64,000 nt of DNA from Myxococcales bacterium (GCA_016703425.1 JADJCA010000001.1:806001-870000); one strand, 5' to 3'; positions 1 to 8,625 are shown, counted from the stretch's first letter. The notes: a model not told the origin generated them from the sequence alone. Program-made: numbers and translations.

Positions 1-1977
1 AACGCGCTCTCTGCCCTTTTCGAAATTGGGACCGGTCGGATCTTGTTGCTCGTCGAGCGGGACGCCTTCGACCTTCTCGGGATACCGCTCGAAGACGTCG
101 GCCACCCATTCGAAGACGTTGCCGCTCATGTCCTCGACGCCAAAGGGCGAGGCGCCCTTCTTGAACTGACCGACGGGTGCAGTATGCACAAATTTGTCGT
201 CGAACTTGTACATCAAGTCGGGATAGTTCGCCGGGTCGTTTGCCTTGCCCCAGGCGAGGCACTCCGTTCCGCACGCGTTGAGGCGACCTGCGAGGTCTGC
301 TTCATCGCCCCAAGGAAAGCGCGCTTGCGCGAGGCCACGAGCGGCAAACTCCCATTGGGCCTCGGTGGGGAGCGCTCGGCCGAGGCTTCGGCAATAGACC
401 GCGGCGTGCTCCCACGTCACGCAGTTGACGGGGTGCTGGGCCCGTTCGTCGGGGGCCTTCATGTTGCAGAGCGGGTCGTAGATCTTTCTGTGCTGGTCGC
501 TGAGCTTCGTCCAGTCGTTGCGCGCCTCCGCGCCATCGACCCGCTCACACCCCTTGCCGCGGCTGCACTCGAGGTACTTGGCGACCGTGACCTCGTGGCG
601 ATCGATGCAATACGGCGTCAGCTTGACCGGGTGCGCCGGAGTCTCTTCAACCGGGATTTCCTTCCCGGGGTTGGTGCCCATGAAAAACTTTCCGCCAGGG
701 ATCGCCACCATGTCTTCAGGACACTTGAGGCCCGGTGCGGCAGCGCTGGCGTCGGCCACCACGACCGCGGCAACCGACGGCGCCGCCGACGGCGTCGTCG
801 CGGGTGGTCTTGCGCCACCCTTCGCAAACCACGCGACGCCGCCGCCCACGGCGAACAACACCACGAGGACCGCCGCCACGAGACCGACCGACGACTTCTT
901 CGCGGGCGCCTCGAAGGTGGGGCCCGTTTGCGCCAAGGGCGGCGATGGGACGGCGGCCAGTGCGCCGGCCGCGAGGCCCGGTTGTGTGTGGCCCGTCGGC
1001 AGCGACGCGAGCATGGTGCGACTCGTGGCCGTCTCCCACGTGTCGCCTTGGGTAGCCGCCGTGAGGGCGGCCCAAAATTCGCCAACGGAACGGAAGCGGT
1101 CGTCGGCTTTGACGGCGAGCGCCTTGAGAAAGACGGCCTCGACTTCGTCGGTGACCGTCGCCCCCAAGGTGCGGGGCGTCGGCCGCTTGTTGACGTCGAC
1201 GGACGCGTAGGCCAATTGCGTGAGCGTGTCGCCGCCGAGCGGCTCCTTGCCCGTGAGAAGCTCAACCAGAATAAGCGCAAAGGCGAAGACGTCGGTCCAC
1301 GGACCGGTCGCGCCGTAGTCGCGCGAGAACTGCTCGGGTGCGCCGTAGGCCGGCGTGAAGCTCGTGATCTGTCCGCTCGTCTTCGTGAAGGAGCCGCCCA
1401 TTTTTTGCGCGTCCTGAACGACCTTCGCGATGCCGAAGTCGAGGAGCTTCACGCCCGGTTGAGCCGCGTAGGGATCACCGAGGACGAACACGTTGGCGGG
1501 TTTGACGTCACGGTGCGCGATGCCGCGTTGGTGCGCGAGGCCGAGCGCTTGCGCGACCGGCATGAGCAGCGCCATCGCTTGCGCCAAGGTGCGCGGGGCG
1601 GCGTTCGGAGCGTTCCGCTCGTCCAGCAGGATGGACTCGAGGGCTCGGCCCTCGAGCCACTCAAGAACCATGTACGGGATGACGATCCCGCGGCGCGTGG
1701 TAAGCATGCCGATGTCGCGCGCCTGCACGATGGCGGCAGACTTCTCAGACAACTCCGCGAGGAGGGCCCCCTCCTGCACGAACTCTTTGAGGAGTCGCTC
1801 GCGATGCTCGGCCGGAACCTCGTCCAAGGCCTTGAAGACCTTCAGCGCGACGGGGCGATTCCAGATCTGGTGGTTTGCGCGATAGACGATCGCAAAGCCA
1901 CCCTCGCCGACGACGCTCTCCACGAGGTACTTCTCGGCGATGGTCTCCCCGATGAGCTCGAGCGGGTCGGTGGTCAC
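1..1977 (-). CDS. Ser/Thr protein kinase with C-terminal FGE-sulfatase domain (partial, 3' end outside window)
   Basis: Read on the minus strand from GTG at 1977 (N-terminus VTTDPLELIGE); an in-frame GTG at 2031 is an alternative start. The first ~290 residues form a Hanks-type kinase, with a glycine loop (VGEGGFAIVYRA), VALK lysine, HRDVKPANV catalytic loop and DFGIAK metal-binding motif. A single transmembrane segment follows near residue 350, so the kinase is cytoplasmic and the C-terminal part extracytoplasmic. After it comes a formylglycine-generating-enzyme/sulfatase-modifying fold (MVAIPGGKFFMGT, HPVNCVTWEHA, LPTEAQWEFAARG, SGNVFEWVAD). This architecture is common in Myxococcota. The frame runs off the left edge without a stop. 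In these fusions the FGE domain is often a binding or sensory module rather than an enzyme (family knowledge). Confidence 0.9.
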   Translation of the reverse strand, partial: MTTDPLELIGETIAEKYLVESVVGEGGFAIVYRANHQIWNRPVALKVFKALDEVPAEHRERLLKEFVQEGALLAELSEKSAAIVQARDIGMLTTRRGIVIPYMVLEWLEGRALESILLDERNAPNAAPRTLAQAMALLMPVAQALGLAHQRGIAHRDVKPANVFVLGDPYAAQPGVKLLDFGIAKVVQDAQKMGGSFTKTSGQITSFTPAYGAPEQFSRDYGATGPWTDVFAFALILVELLTGKEPLGGDTLTQLAYASVDVNKRPTPRTLGATVTDEVEAVFLKALAVKADDRFRSVGEFWAALTAATQGDTWETATSRTMLASLPTGHTQPGLAAGALAAVPSPPLAQTGPTFEAPAKKSSVGLVAAVLVVLFAVGGGVAWFAKGGARPPATTPSAAPSVAAVVVADASAAAPGLKCPEDMVAIPGGKFFMGTNPGKEIPVEETPAHPVKLTPYCIDRHEVTVAKYLECSRGKGCERVDGAEARNDWTKLSDQHRKIYDPLCNMKAPDERAQHPVNCVTWEHAAVYCRSLGRALPTEAQWEFAARGLAQARFPWGDEADLAGRLNACGTECLAWGKANDPANYPDLMYKFDDKFVHTAPVGQFKKGASPFGVEDMSGNVFEWVADVFERYPEKVEGVPLDEQQDPTGPNFEKGRERV

Positions 1978-2072
1978 GAGGAGCGGTAGCGTACGCTCGG
2001 ACCGGGGAATTTGCGAAGCTTTGGATGACACCCGCCGCCGGGTTGCATTTCACGCCATCGACGGGCCCGCCA

Positions 2073-2624
2073 CTAGAGCTCGTAGCGGATGGCCACCACG
2101 CTGACTTCGACGGGGCCCTTCGGCCTTTGCACCGTCACCGTATCGCCAACGCGCTTTCCCAGCAGAGCCTTGGCGACGGGCGACTCGACGCTGATGTGAC
2201 GCTTCGCGAGATCAATCTCGTCGCTGCCCACGATTCGATACGAGAACGTCACCTCGTCTTCATCCTCGATGGTAACCCAAGCGCCGAAGAACACGCGTCC
2301 CTCTTGCTCCTTGTCGGGCTGAACGACCGTGAGAATGTCGAGCCGCTTCGACAAGAAGCGGACCCTTCGATCGATCTCGCGGAGGCGCTTCTTGCCGTAG
2401 ATGTACTCGGCATTCTCCGAGCGGTCCCCCTGAGCGGCAGCGGCCTGCACGTCCGCCGTCACCTTGGGCCGCTCGTCATGCCACAAGCGATGCAGCTCAT
2501 CCTGGAGCTTGTCGTAGCCCGCTCGCGTGATGTACCGAGGCCCCCGCGCGGGGGCCTCGTCGTCGTCTGGCGCCGCGTCCTCGTCGACGTCGCCCTCAGG
2601 CTCTTTGGTGAAGGCTTTCGACAT
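2073..2624 (-). CDS. greB: Transcription elongation factor GreB
   Basis: This 183-residue protein has an acidic N-terminal extension (about 30 residues) followed by the Gre coiled coil and C-terminal FKBP-like domain. The stretches ITRAGYDKLQDEL, QGDRSENAEYIYGKK and LREIDRRVRFLSKRLD match GreB rather than GreA. GreB enters the RNA polymerase secondary channel and stimulates cleavage of backtracked RNA. It ends at TAG (2073-2075) immediately after the conserved C-terminal beta strand (VVAIRYEL). TAG is therefore a normal stop in this host, a useful control for the recoded element further right. It lies about 95 bp upstream of the kinase gene on the same strand. Confidence 0.93.
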   Translation of the reverse strand: MSKAFTKEPEGDVDEDAAPDDDEAPARGPRYITRAGYDKLQDELHRLWHDERPKVTADVQAAAAQGDRSENAEYIYGKKRLREIDRRVRFLSKRLDILTVVQPDKEQEGRVFFGAWVTIEDEDEVTFSYRIVGSDEIDLAKRHISVESPVAKALLGKRVGDTVTVQRPKGPVEVSVVAIRYEL

Positions 2625-2655
2625 GGACTAGTGCCCGGACACTCGGAAGTCGACA

Positions 2656-2697
2656 GGTTCGAGTAGGCCCGCGACGAACGAGGGGCCTACTCGAACC
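2656..2697 (-). terminator. Perfect 15-bp inverted repeat between lipoprotein gene and greB
   Basis: GGTTCGAGTAGGCCC at 2656-2670 is exactly complementary to 2683-2697, with a 12-base loop. It lies downstream of the minus-strand lipoprotein gene (ends 2807) and 32 bp upstream of greB. It could terminate the former or attenuate the latter. No clear U-tract follows. Confidence 0.45.
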
Positions 2698-2748
2698 AGC
2701 CTCGCATCCAAAGGTTTGTGTCCGGGAGTCTCGTTCTCGTTTGCTGTG

Positions 2749-2776
2749 CTCGACCCACCAAAATCGATGGGTCGAG
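2749..2776 (-). terminator. 9-bp inverted repeat downstream of lipoprotein gene
   Basis: CTCGACCCA (2749-2757) pairs exactly with TGGGTCGAG (2768-2776) around a 10-base loop. It starts about 30 bp past the stop of the minus-strand gene at 2807. A terminator role is likely from position, but there is no T-run. Confidence 0.4.
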
Positions 2777-2806
2777 GCACTAGGCCGCAACGTCGCGTCG
2801 TTGGAT

Positions 2807-3313
2807 TCAGTGCGGAGCGGTCACCGTTCCAACACCCGGGACCACGACCTTATTGCCCTCGATCTTGACGCCACCGGCGTTGACGGTGCCGTTCTTGACC
2901 TCGACCGTTTGACCTTCGGCGTTCTTGAGCTTCACGGTATCGCCTTGCACCACCGCCTGGCGGCCGTCTCCCGTTTTCGCTTCGACCTTGCCTTGGTCGA
3001 CCTTGAGCTGATTCTGACCGTTCTGCAGCACCACCGGCTGCTGGCCGGCGCCGACCTGTACCTGCGCCCCGCCGGCTTGCACTTGAGTGCCGCCTTGGCC
3101 CGCTTGGATTTTGACGTTGCCGGCTTGCACCTGAGCCCCGCCCTGCCCGGCCGCCGCCGCAGCGTTGCCGACCTGCACCTGCGCGCCGTTGGGTCCCGCC
3201 TTCACTTGCGTCGCGCCTTGCGCGTTGTCAGGCCCCGGGGGCGCATCCTTGTTCCCATCCTTGCTACAGCCGAGGGCGAGGCACAGGGCCATCGCGATTG
3301 CGAAACGCGTCAT
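2807..3313 (-). CDS. Repetitive Gln/Gly-rich lipoprotein
   Basis: Start chosen at ATG 3313 because GGAGG lies 7-8 bases upstream and the N-terminus (MTRFAIAMALCLALGCSKDG) is a lipoprotein signal with a lipobox cysteine at about residue 17; longer in-frame starts exist but would bury the signal. The mature protein (about 150 residues) is built of short imperfect repeats of the type GAQVQVG / AGQGGTQVQAG / VKLKNAEGQTVEVKNG. The alternating polar/hydrophobic pattern suggests a beta-rich, possibly solenoidal, surface protein. No enzymatic family is recognised. It is an outer-membrane or periplasmic lipoprotein of unknown function. Confidence 0.75.
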   Translation of the reverse strand: MTRFAIAMALCLALGCSKDGNKDAPPGPDNAQGATQVKAGPNGAQVQVGNAAAAAGQGGAQVQAGNVKIQAGQGGTQVQAGGAQVQVGAGQQPVVLQNGQNQLKVDQGKVEAKTGDGRQAVVQGDTVKLKNAEGQTVEVKNGTVNAGGVKIEGNKVVVPGVGTVTAPH

Positions 3314-3425
3314 GAGGAGACCTCCACTTGGGAGACGAAGCATAACGCCCGCGAAGTCAGCCTGTCGAACTAGGTCAAGAACGACATTTACGCACCCGCG
3401 TTTTGCGCTACCGACGCCCGCCGGA

Positions 3426-4586
3426 TCACGGCGACGCACCGCCGCGAACCGGGTAGCCGCGGTCTCGCCACACGAGGACCCCCTCGTCGAGGACCGATGA
3501 GCGGTAGCCCAAGGCGCGAAACGCGTCCCGCGCTTGCCCGCTGATGGCGTGAGGGCACGCGCAATAGGTCACGACGAATCGCTCCTTGGGGACCTCGGCC
3601 GCGTAGGACGCCACCTGATAGAAGGGCACGCTAACGGCGCCGCGGATGTGCATCGCGACGTAGTCCGACGGCGCGCGCGCGTCGGCGATGACCATGGTGG
3701 CTCCACGATCGAGCTCCGCCTTGACGAGGTCCGCCGGAACGAAGTCAAGGGCGGGATCGAAGTTCGGCTCCGGACCGCCGGGGTTGAGCACCACGCTGCC
3801 GAGCGCACCGGGGGCCGGCGGCAGCGGCACGACGGCGGTGTCGATAGGCTTCTGCCAACTGCGCACGAGGGCCACGACGTCGGCGCGGCCCTGCGCGTCG
3901 AGCACGCTCGTGAAGATTCCCATAGGTGTGAGGGGCCGACCTCGCTCGAACGTCGTTGCGAGGAAGCCGTCGCTCGCGGTGGCGAGAAACTCGGGGTTCG
4001 ACAGGCTCACGAGGGGACCGCCGGCCCCCTCCGCACCGTGGCAGCTCTTGCAATGGGTTTCGTAGGGTGCGACGCCGCGGGCCGCGTCGCCCGTCACCGC
4101 GAGGGCATCGACCGACGCGTAGGGCCGCTTCTGCCAGGCCCGAATCGCGAGAACGATCGCGTCCACGGAAGAGGCGTCGAGCGGGCCGCCCTTATCCTTG
4201 CCCCACGCGCTCATCACCGTGCCGGGCCGACCGCGCGTGATCGCGGACCGCAGAAACTCGTCCGACGCGATGGCCAGGAACTCCTCGTTGCCAATCGCCG
4301 GCGACGAGTCGGCGGCGTAGCCCTGTCCCTGGGCGCCGTGGCAAAAGCCACAGTAGCGCCCGTAGAGCTCGCGCCCCAGCTCGAGCGGCGAGGCCGAGGG
4401 ACCCGGTAGCGATGGCGCCACCGGCGTGGTTCCCGCGTCGACCGGCGGAGCTGGCGTCGCCGGGTCGCGAGTGTCGCAACCGCTCGCGATGCTCGCGAAG
4501 GCGAAGATGCCAGCCAGGGCACCCGCGAGGGCCACGGAGTCGAGCATGGTGCGCGCTTTGCTCATGACGACCATCGTACCCACCAA
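3426..4586 (-). CDS. Lipoprotein with two cytochrome c domains and a rhodanese domain
   Basis: The 386-residue product begins with a signal peptide ending at a lipobox (SIASGC, about residue 37); ATG at 4565 is an alternative start. Two class-I cytochrome c domains follow, with haem sites CGFCH (about residue 81) and CKSCH (about 182). The C-terminal third is a rhodanese-like domain (ADARAPSDYVAMHIRGAVSVP) with a candidate active-site cysteine in VTYCACPHA. A haem carrier joined to a sulfur-transfer domain in one exported lipoprotein suggests periplasmic sulfur-compound oxidation; this is inference. It starts almost directly at the end of the upstream methylase-like gene (4591), so the two are probably co-transcribed. 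Confidence 0.85.
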   Translation of the reverse strand: MVGTMVVMSKARTMLDSVALAGALAGIFAFASIASGCDTRDPATPAPPVDAGTTPVAPSLPGPSASPLELGRELYGRYCGFCHGAQGQGYAADSSPAIGNEEFLAIASDEFLRSAITRGRPGTVMSAWGKDKGGPLDASSVDAIVLAIRAWQKRPYASVDALAVTGDAARGVAPYETHCKSCHGAEGAGGPLVSLSNPEFLATASDGFLATTFERGRPLTPMGIFTSVLDAQGRADVVALVRSWQKPIDTAVVPLPPAPGALGSVVLNPGGPEPNFDPALDFVPADLVKAELDRGATMVIADARAPSDYVAMHIRGAVSVPFYQVASYAAEVPKERFVVTYCACPHAISGQARDAFRALGYRSSVLDEGVLVWRDRGYPVRGGASP

Positions 4587-4590
4587 CCGG

Positions 4591-5240
4591 TCAAGAGACG
4601 ACAGCTCGCCGGGCGGCGCGGCAACGTTTCGCGCTCAGGTCCACGCCGATGGCGTCGAGCCCTACGGCGTTTCCACCGCCAGCAAGGTTCCGCGGCCGCA
4701 GAACGGATCGACCACGATGCGCGTAGGGGTCGACGTCGTCAGGTAGCGGCACGCGACGCGGCACGCCTCTTCGCCCATGCCGCGACTCCAAGAACTCGTC
4801 CCCGCTTCGGGCATCACGTCGGGCCCGCGCTGCAAGATCAGCCGCGGCGCTCGAGCGACGCAGAGCATGTGCGAATACGTTGGACGGCCCATGGTCGTGG
4901 TGCCGGGTGGCTGACGACAGACGATCTTGTGCCACAGAAGCGCGGCGCCTTCTTGATCGACTCCGAGCATGACCAAATGTCCCTTGTCGATCCAGCGGCC
5001 CTCGTGGCGCACGTCCGTCTGGTAGAAGATGGCCTCGCCGTCGACGGGCAACCAACGGAGCACGCACCGCACGGCTTCAACGAAGAAGCGGAGCCAGCCC
5101 TCCACGCCCAAGAGCGGCAACTCCGACACGTCGGGCAAAGACGTCACGACGCTCGCGGCCGGGGGCGTTGGGTTGTCGCGCAACCAAGCGAGCGCGTCTT
5201 CCTGAACGACGAGCCTGCGGGGTGTCGTGTCAGGAGACAC
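4591..5240 (-). pseudogene. DNA-methylase-like SAM-dependent methyltransferase, frameshifted near C-terminus
   Basis: From ATG 5240 the frame gives a methyltransferase-like protein with a TSLPDVSEL motif and, near the end, VVDPFCGRGTLLAV, a typical SAM-binding motif I of N4/N6 DNA methylases with permuted order. The frame then stops at 4662 (ETP-stop). In the next frame the sequence continues as NAVGLDAIGVDLSAKRCRAARR to a TGA at 4591, which is how such proteins normally end. A single missing base near 4672 would explain this. It is either a real frameshift or a sequencing error. The start overlaps the end of the DUF4279 gene (5230-5240), indicating translational coupling. Confidence 0.75.
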
Positions 5241-5649
5241 AGACGGTGCGCCAGTGCGTCGTCAGTCCAAGGTCAGCGATGCGCTGCAGGAGGCCTGCCT
5301 CCACGGTGGGACCGCCGTTGGTGGCGTTCGTCATCGTGACGACCTCCAAGTGGACCTTCCAGCCGCGCGCCACCCAGCTCGCGAGCATCGGAGCTTGGCG
5401 CTCGAGCCGCTCCAGCATCCAAGCCGCGTGAAGCTCGAAGGGCTCGGCCGGGGGCACGTCGCCGCGCGACGTAAAATAGCACCACCCGTCGACGCGTCGC
5501 ACCGACGGGTCCTCCGCGGATGCCGGATCGCCGCGGCGATGAGACGCGCTCGGTGTGAGCTCCAACCGCTCGGCCACCCAGTCGGGATCGACGTCCGCGC
5601 CCCGAACCTGAAGGCCAACCCTCGTCTCGACTCGAAGCGCCATCGCCAT
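5230..5649 (-). CDS. DUF4279-like protein
   Basis: A 139-residue soluble protein with no signal peptide. The layout resembles DUF4279 proteins: an N-terminal strand (VETRVGLQVRGADVDPDWVAERLELTP), the SASHRRGD segment, WCYFTSRG, and a C-terminal VHLEVVTMTN segment. Their function is unknown, though they are often found beside toxin-immunity or defence genes. The stop overlaps the start of the methylase-like gene by 11 bases, so the two are coupled. The assignment is from sequence feel and length rather than alignment. Confidence 0.6.
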   Translation of the reverse strand: MAMALRVETRVGLQVRGADVDPDWVAERLELTPSASHRRGDPASAEDPSVRRVDGWCYFTSRGDVPPAEPFELHAAWMLERLERQAPMLASWVARGWKVHLEVVTMTNATNGGPTVEAGLLQRIADLGLTTHWRTVCVS

Positions 5650-5702
5650 GCGCCGCCAGCATCGCCGAAGGCGCGCGCGCTGTCGCTATTTCAGAGGTCC
5701 CG

Positions 5703-6239
5703 GTGCCGGCGGTCCCTATGCTGCGCCGGATGCGTCCCCTCGCCTTCGCCGTCCTTGGATTGCTGTTCCTGGTCGCTTGTTCGCCCACCGCCGGGAGCGG
5801 CGCCAACGATGGCGGCGAGGCCGGCAGCGGTGGCGGCGCGATGTCGCTCAAGGGCGGGACCTTCACGGGGACGGCGCAATCGGGCGTCGTCACGCTCTCC
5901 ATCACGAGCGAGGCTAGCGCCAGGGTCGCGCGGCTCGCGGAGATCCGCCTCGCGGTGCCGACCGGCGACCTTACCTTTCTCGTTGGCTGCGACGCGTGCA
6001 CCGCGAGCGACAGCTATTGCGTCGATGGCGGCAAGACAGCGTTGCTTCGCATCGAGGTCGCCAACCTCGACGCCACGGGCCGCGCGGCCGTCGGCGTCAC
6101 TTGCGGCGGCCAGCCGCTAACAGTCCGCGCGACGAGCGACTCACCGGCGGCGGCGACGTCGGACAAGCCCTCCACGGTCACCCTGCGCGGCACCTACATC
6201 GGCGGCTCGCCGTGGGGCGCCTCGGCGAACCTCTTGTAA
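5703..6239 (+). CDS. Lipoprotein of unknown function
   Basis: GTG 5703 is preceded by AGAGG at good spacing; ATG 5718 is an alternative. The N-terminus MRPLAFAVLGLLFLVACSPTAG is a lipoprotein signal with the lipid-modified cysteine about 24-25 residues in. A Gly/Ser/Asp-rich linker leads to a beta-rich domain of about 130 residues with paired cysteines (CDACTASDSYC, VTCGG). No family recognised. It is divergently oriented to the DUF4279 operon, sharing a 53-bp promoter gap. Confidence 0.7.
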   Translation: MPAVPMLRRMRPLAFAVLGLLFLVACSPTAGSGANDGGEAGSGGGAMSLKGGTFTGTAQSGVVTLSITSEASARVARLAEIRLAVPTGDLTFLVGCDACTASDSYCVDGGKTALLRIEVANLDATGRAAVGVTCGGQPLTVRATSDSPAAATSDKPSTVTLRGTYIGGSPWGASANLL

Positions 6240-6274
6240 CGCGCGCGGCGCGCCAGCGTCGGGCGATGTGCGCC

Positions 6275-6301
6275 ATCGACGGGACCGGTCATCCTGTCGA
6301 T
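6275..6301. repeat. Imperfect 10-bp inverted repeat upstream of winged-helix regulator
   Basis: ATCGACGGGA (6275-6284) faces TCCTGTCGAT (6292-6301) with one mismatch. It lies between a lipoprotein stop (6239) and the regulator start (6346), so it may be a terminator for the former or an operator for the latter. Confidence 0.3.
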
Positions 6302-6345
6302 TTCGTGATCGGAGCGACGGCCGTGGCCCATGTAGCGCCGACGCG

Positions 6346-6993
6346 ATGATCTACACCTTCGGTGACTATCAGTTGGACACATCGCTCTTCGAGCTGCGCT
6401 GTCGCGGGGAGCTGTGTCCGGCGCAACCGAAGCCGCTCGATCTCTTGATCATGCTGGTCGAACGCCGAGAGCGCGTCGTCACCAAGGACGAGCTTCTGCG
6501 AGCGTTGTGGCCCGGCGTCGTTGTCTCGGACAACGCGCTGGCGCAGGCCATCGCATGCGTGCGGGCCGCGCTACGAGAAGCGCCTACGTCCGTCGCAAGC
6601 GTCCGCGGCCGAGGCTATCGCTTTCTCTTGCCGGTGCAGGAGCGCTCGAGCGAAACCGTGCCGCGCGCTGCGAGCGTGGTCTTCGAGGTCGATAGCCGCG
6701 ACGCGGCGCTGGAGCACCTCGCAGGGCTCCAGGGAGCCGGCCTTACGGTCGTGATCGGTGGCGACGCCGAGGCGTTGGTGCGCACCGCGAGCCTATCGTT
6801 GCCAGCGGTCGTCTTCGTGGAGCACCTTGAGCGCGTCGACGCCCTCACGCTGACGCTCTTCGTCGCCCTGGCGCGCAGCCGCACACCGAGCGTTGCGCTC
6901 GTGGGCACGTGCCGCTTCGAGGTGCTCGAAGGTCCGGCTCGGGACCTTGTCCTTCCGCTGCGCTGGGAGCCTCGCCTAGGGGCTTGCGGGTAG
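6346..6993 (+). CDS. Winged-helix (Trans_reg_C / OmpR-type) DNA-binding protein
   Basis: From ATG 6346 the first ~100 residues form an OmpR/PhoB-type winged helix: YTFGDYQLDTSLFELR, PKPLDLLIMLVERRERVVTKDELLRALWPG, then the recognition helix and wing (SVRGRGYRFLLPV). The remaining ~110 residues are unlike a receiver domain; they resemble a shortened beginning of the ATPase region seen in CadC/SARP-like myxobacterial regulators (LSLPAVVFVEHLERVDALTLTLFVALARS). At 215 residues it is much shorter than full-length relatives, so it may be truncated. It ends at TAG. Upstream in-frame codons lack a ribosome-binding site. Confidence 0.75.
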   Translation: MIYTFGDYQLDTSLFELRCRGELCPAQPKPLDLLIMLVERRERVVTKDELLRALWPGVVVSDNALAQAIACVRAALREAPTSVASVRGRGYRFLLPVQERSSETVPRAASVVFEVDSRDAALEHLAGLQGAGLTVVIGGDAEALVRTASLSLPAVVFVEHLERVDALTLTLFVALARSRTPSVALVGTCRFEVLEGPARDLVLPLRWEPRLGACG

Positions 6994-7167
6994 CCGCAGA
7001 CGACTGTCCGGAGGCAGCACGTGTCGCGCCAACGCTTGGCGCTTCGCCTCGATCGCATGCTTCCGCCGATCATCTCAACGGCGTGGAAAGGGCGCGTTGC
7101 CGCCGGTGACCTGGCCGCGTGCGCTCGCCGGTCGTAACTAACCGGTGCCCCACGAAAGGTGACTCCC
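6994..7167. other. Intergenic region without identified gene
   Basis: Spacer between the regulator and the following lipoprotein gene. I see no convincing ORF, hairpin or RNA gene here apart from the AAAGGTG ribosome-binding site just before 7168. Confidence 0.4.
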
Positions 7168-7764
7168 ATGTTCAACGCTCTCAACGCTCACGCTCTTCGC
7201 AACGGCCTCGTCCTGCTGACCGTGCTCACGGTCGGCTGCGGCGCCGCGCCCGACTCCGATGAGGCGCCTTCTGCCGCCGACGAGGCGGCGTTTACGCTCG
7301 GCGCCATCTCGCGACTCGAAGGGACGTTCTTCTCGCAGGAGGAAGACACGCGTCCGCCCATGGTGCTCGACGCTCGGTGCTGGCGTTCCCCGCTCCCGGC
7401 AGGGGTCGTGTGCGCGAATCCGCCGTTGCCGAAGACCAACCTCGGAACGGGCTCTGTCACGGTTCGCGTTCGCCAACACACGACGGGCTCAGACCGCGCG
7501 CTCGCCGACGTGCGAGTAAGCCATCCGTCGTTCGACGGCACGCAGACTGTCGTGCGGACGTTCGGCTCGCTCGAGCTTCAGCTAAGCGACGGTGGGTACG
7601 GACCCGGCGATTCGTGGTCGGCCAGGGCCACCAGCCAGGGGCTGACGTATCGCTTGAGCCTAGTCTTCCCTTGGGTCGGTCTGAACCAAGCCGGCGACCT
7701 TGCCAACGCGAGCGTCCGAGTCGACGACGGCAGCGGCACGCACCTCCAGATGTCGACGTGGTGA
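7168..7764 (+). CDS. Putative lipoprotein
   Basis: ATG 7168 follows AAAGGTG. The N-terminus has a hydrophobic signal (LVLLTVLTVGCGAAPD) ending in a lipobox cysteine near residue 24. The mature part (about 170 residues) begins with an acidic/alanine linker, followed by a beta-rich domain with an internal cysteine pair (DARCWRSP, GVVCANPP). No homology recognised. It faces the LamG lipoprotein gene convergently with a 15-bp gap. Confidence 0.65.
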   Translation: MFNALNAHALRNGLVLLTVLTVGCGAAPDSDEAPSAADEAAFTLGAISRLEGTFFSQEEDTRPPMVLDARCWRSPLPAGVVCANPPLPKTNLGTGSVTVRVRQHTTGSDRALADVRVSHPSFDGTQTVVRTFGSLELQLSDGGYGPGDSWSARATSQGLTYRLSLVFPWVGLNQAGDLANASVRVDDGSGTHLQMSTW

Positions 7765-7779
7765 GCCGCGTGGCCGCGC

Positions 7780-8625
7780 TCAGCGCTCGGCGATCGCGTA
7801 AACTTCGTTGTCCTCGAGGGCGCGGTTGTAGATGCGCACCTCGTCGATGGCGCCGGCGAAACCCTGTTTGCCGTCGCCGCGCGCGCCAATGCGAACCTCT
7901 GCTGCCGCGTTGATGATTCCGACGCCCGCGTCGGCGTACTCCGTCGAAACCGGAGCGCCGTTCAAGTAGAACGTGATTCGCCCGGGGCGATGAACGGCGG
8001 CGACGTGCAGCCAGGTCAACGCGGAGACTGGCGCCGGCGTGGCAGCGAGAAACTTGTCCGCTCCGAGCCCGAGGCGGAACGACGCCGTGCCACTCGACTC
8101 GGTAGCGAGCCGCCAGCCCGCAGAGGTACCGACCGCCTTGCCGACGATGTAGCCGCTCGTTGAATCGGTAAGCCCATCGGGGAATTGGTCTACGCGAATG
8201 AACGCAGCAACCGTGATGTCTCCGACGAGCTGATAGACATCGGCGTTTCCGGCGGCGACCCAGCCGCCGTCGAGGCTGACGGCGCCGCCGTGAACGCCCG
8301 GCACCCACGCGCCGGTGGTGAGCGTGCCGTCGTTCTTGTAGGGCGAGCAGTCGCGAACGACATCGCCCGCGCCTTCCTCGAAGCGATAGAAGGCAACAAG
8401 GCCCGGGGCGTTGCAGGCGCCACCGTCACTGGCGTCACCGAGCATGCCGTCGCCCTCACTCCCGGCGTCGAGTTCGCTGGCAACGTCCGTCGTGGCCTCG
8501 GCGGCTTCAGCGTCACTGGCATCGAGCGTTTCGGCGTCGCTTCCGCTGAGGCCCTCGACGTCCGTGAGTAGCGTGCACGCGGCGAGCGCTACCGCCAGCG
8601 GCGCGAGGTACCGGACGGCGAGCAT
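7780..8625 (-). CDS. LamG / concanavalin A-like lectin lipoprotein
   Basis: A 281-residue protein with a lipoprotein signal (LAPLAVALAACTLL) and a Ser/Asp/Glu-rich linker. It has a full LamG-like jelly-roll domain: LVAFYRFEEGAGDVVRDCSPYKNDGTL, GYIVGKAV, LTWLHVAAVHRPGRITFYLNG, and the family-typical end GAIDEVRIYNRALEDNEV. These domains bind carbohydrate or protein ligands at the surface. The acidic linker is typical of myxobacterial surface lipoproteins. Confidence 0.88.
   Translation of the reverse strand: MLAVRYLAPLAVALAACTLLTDVEGLSGSDAETLDASDAEAAEATTDVASELDAGSEGDGMLGDASDGGACNAPGLVAFYRFEEGAGDVVRDCSPYKNDGTLTTGAWVPGVHGGAVSLDGGWVAAGNADVYQLVGDITVAAFIRVDQFPDGLTDSTSGYIVGKAVGTSAGWRLATESSGTASFRLGLGADKFLAATPAPVSALTWLHVAAVHRPGRITFYLNGAPVSTEYADAGVGIINAAAEVRIGARGDGKQGFAGAIDEVRIYNRALEDNEVYAIAER

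Noticed and set aside
43..1989. Long plus-strand open frame opposite the first kinase
   Set aside because: Antisense shadow of a high-GC gene; the minus strand encodes clear kinase and FGE motifs.
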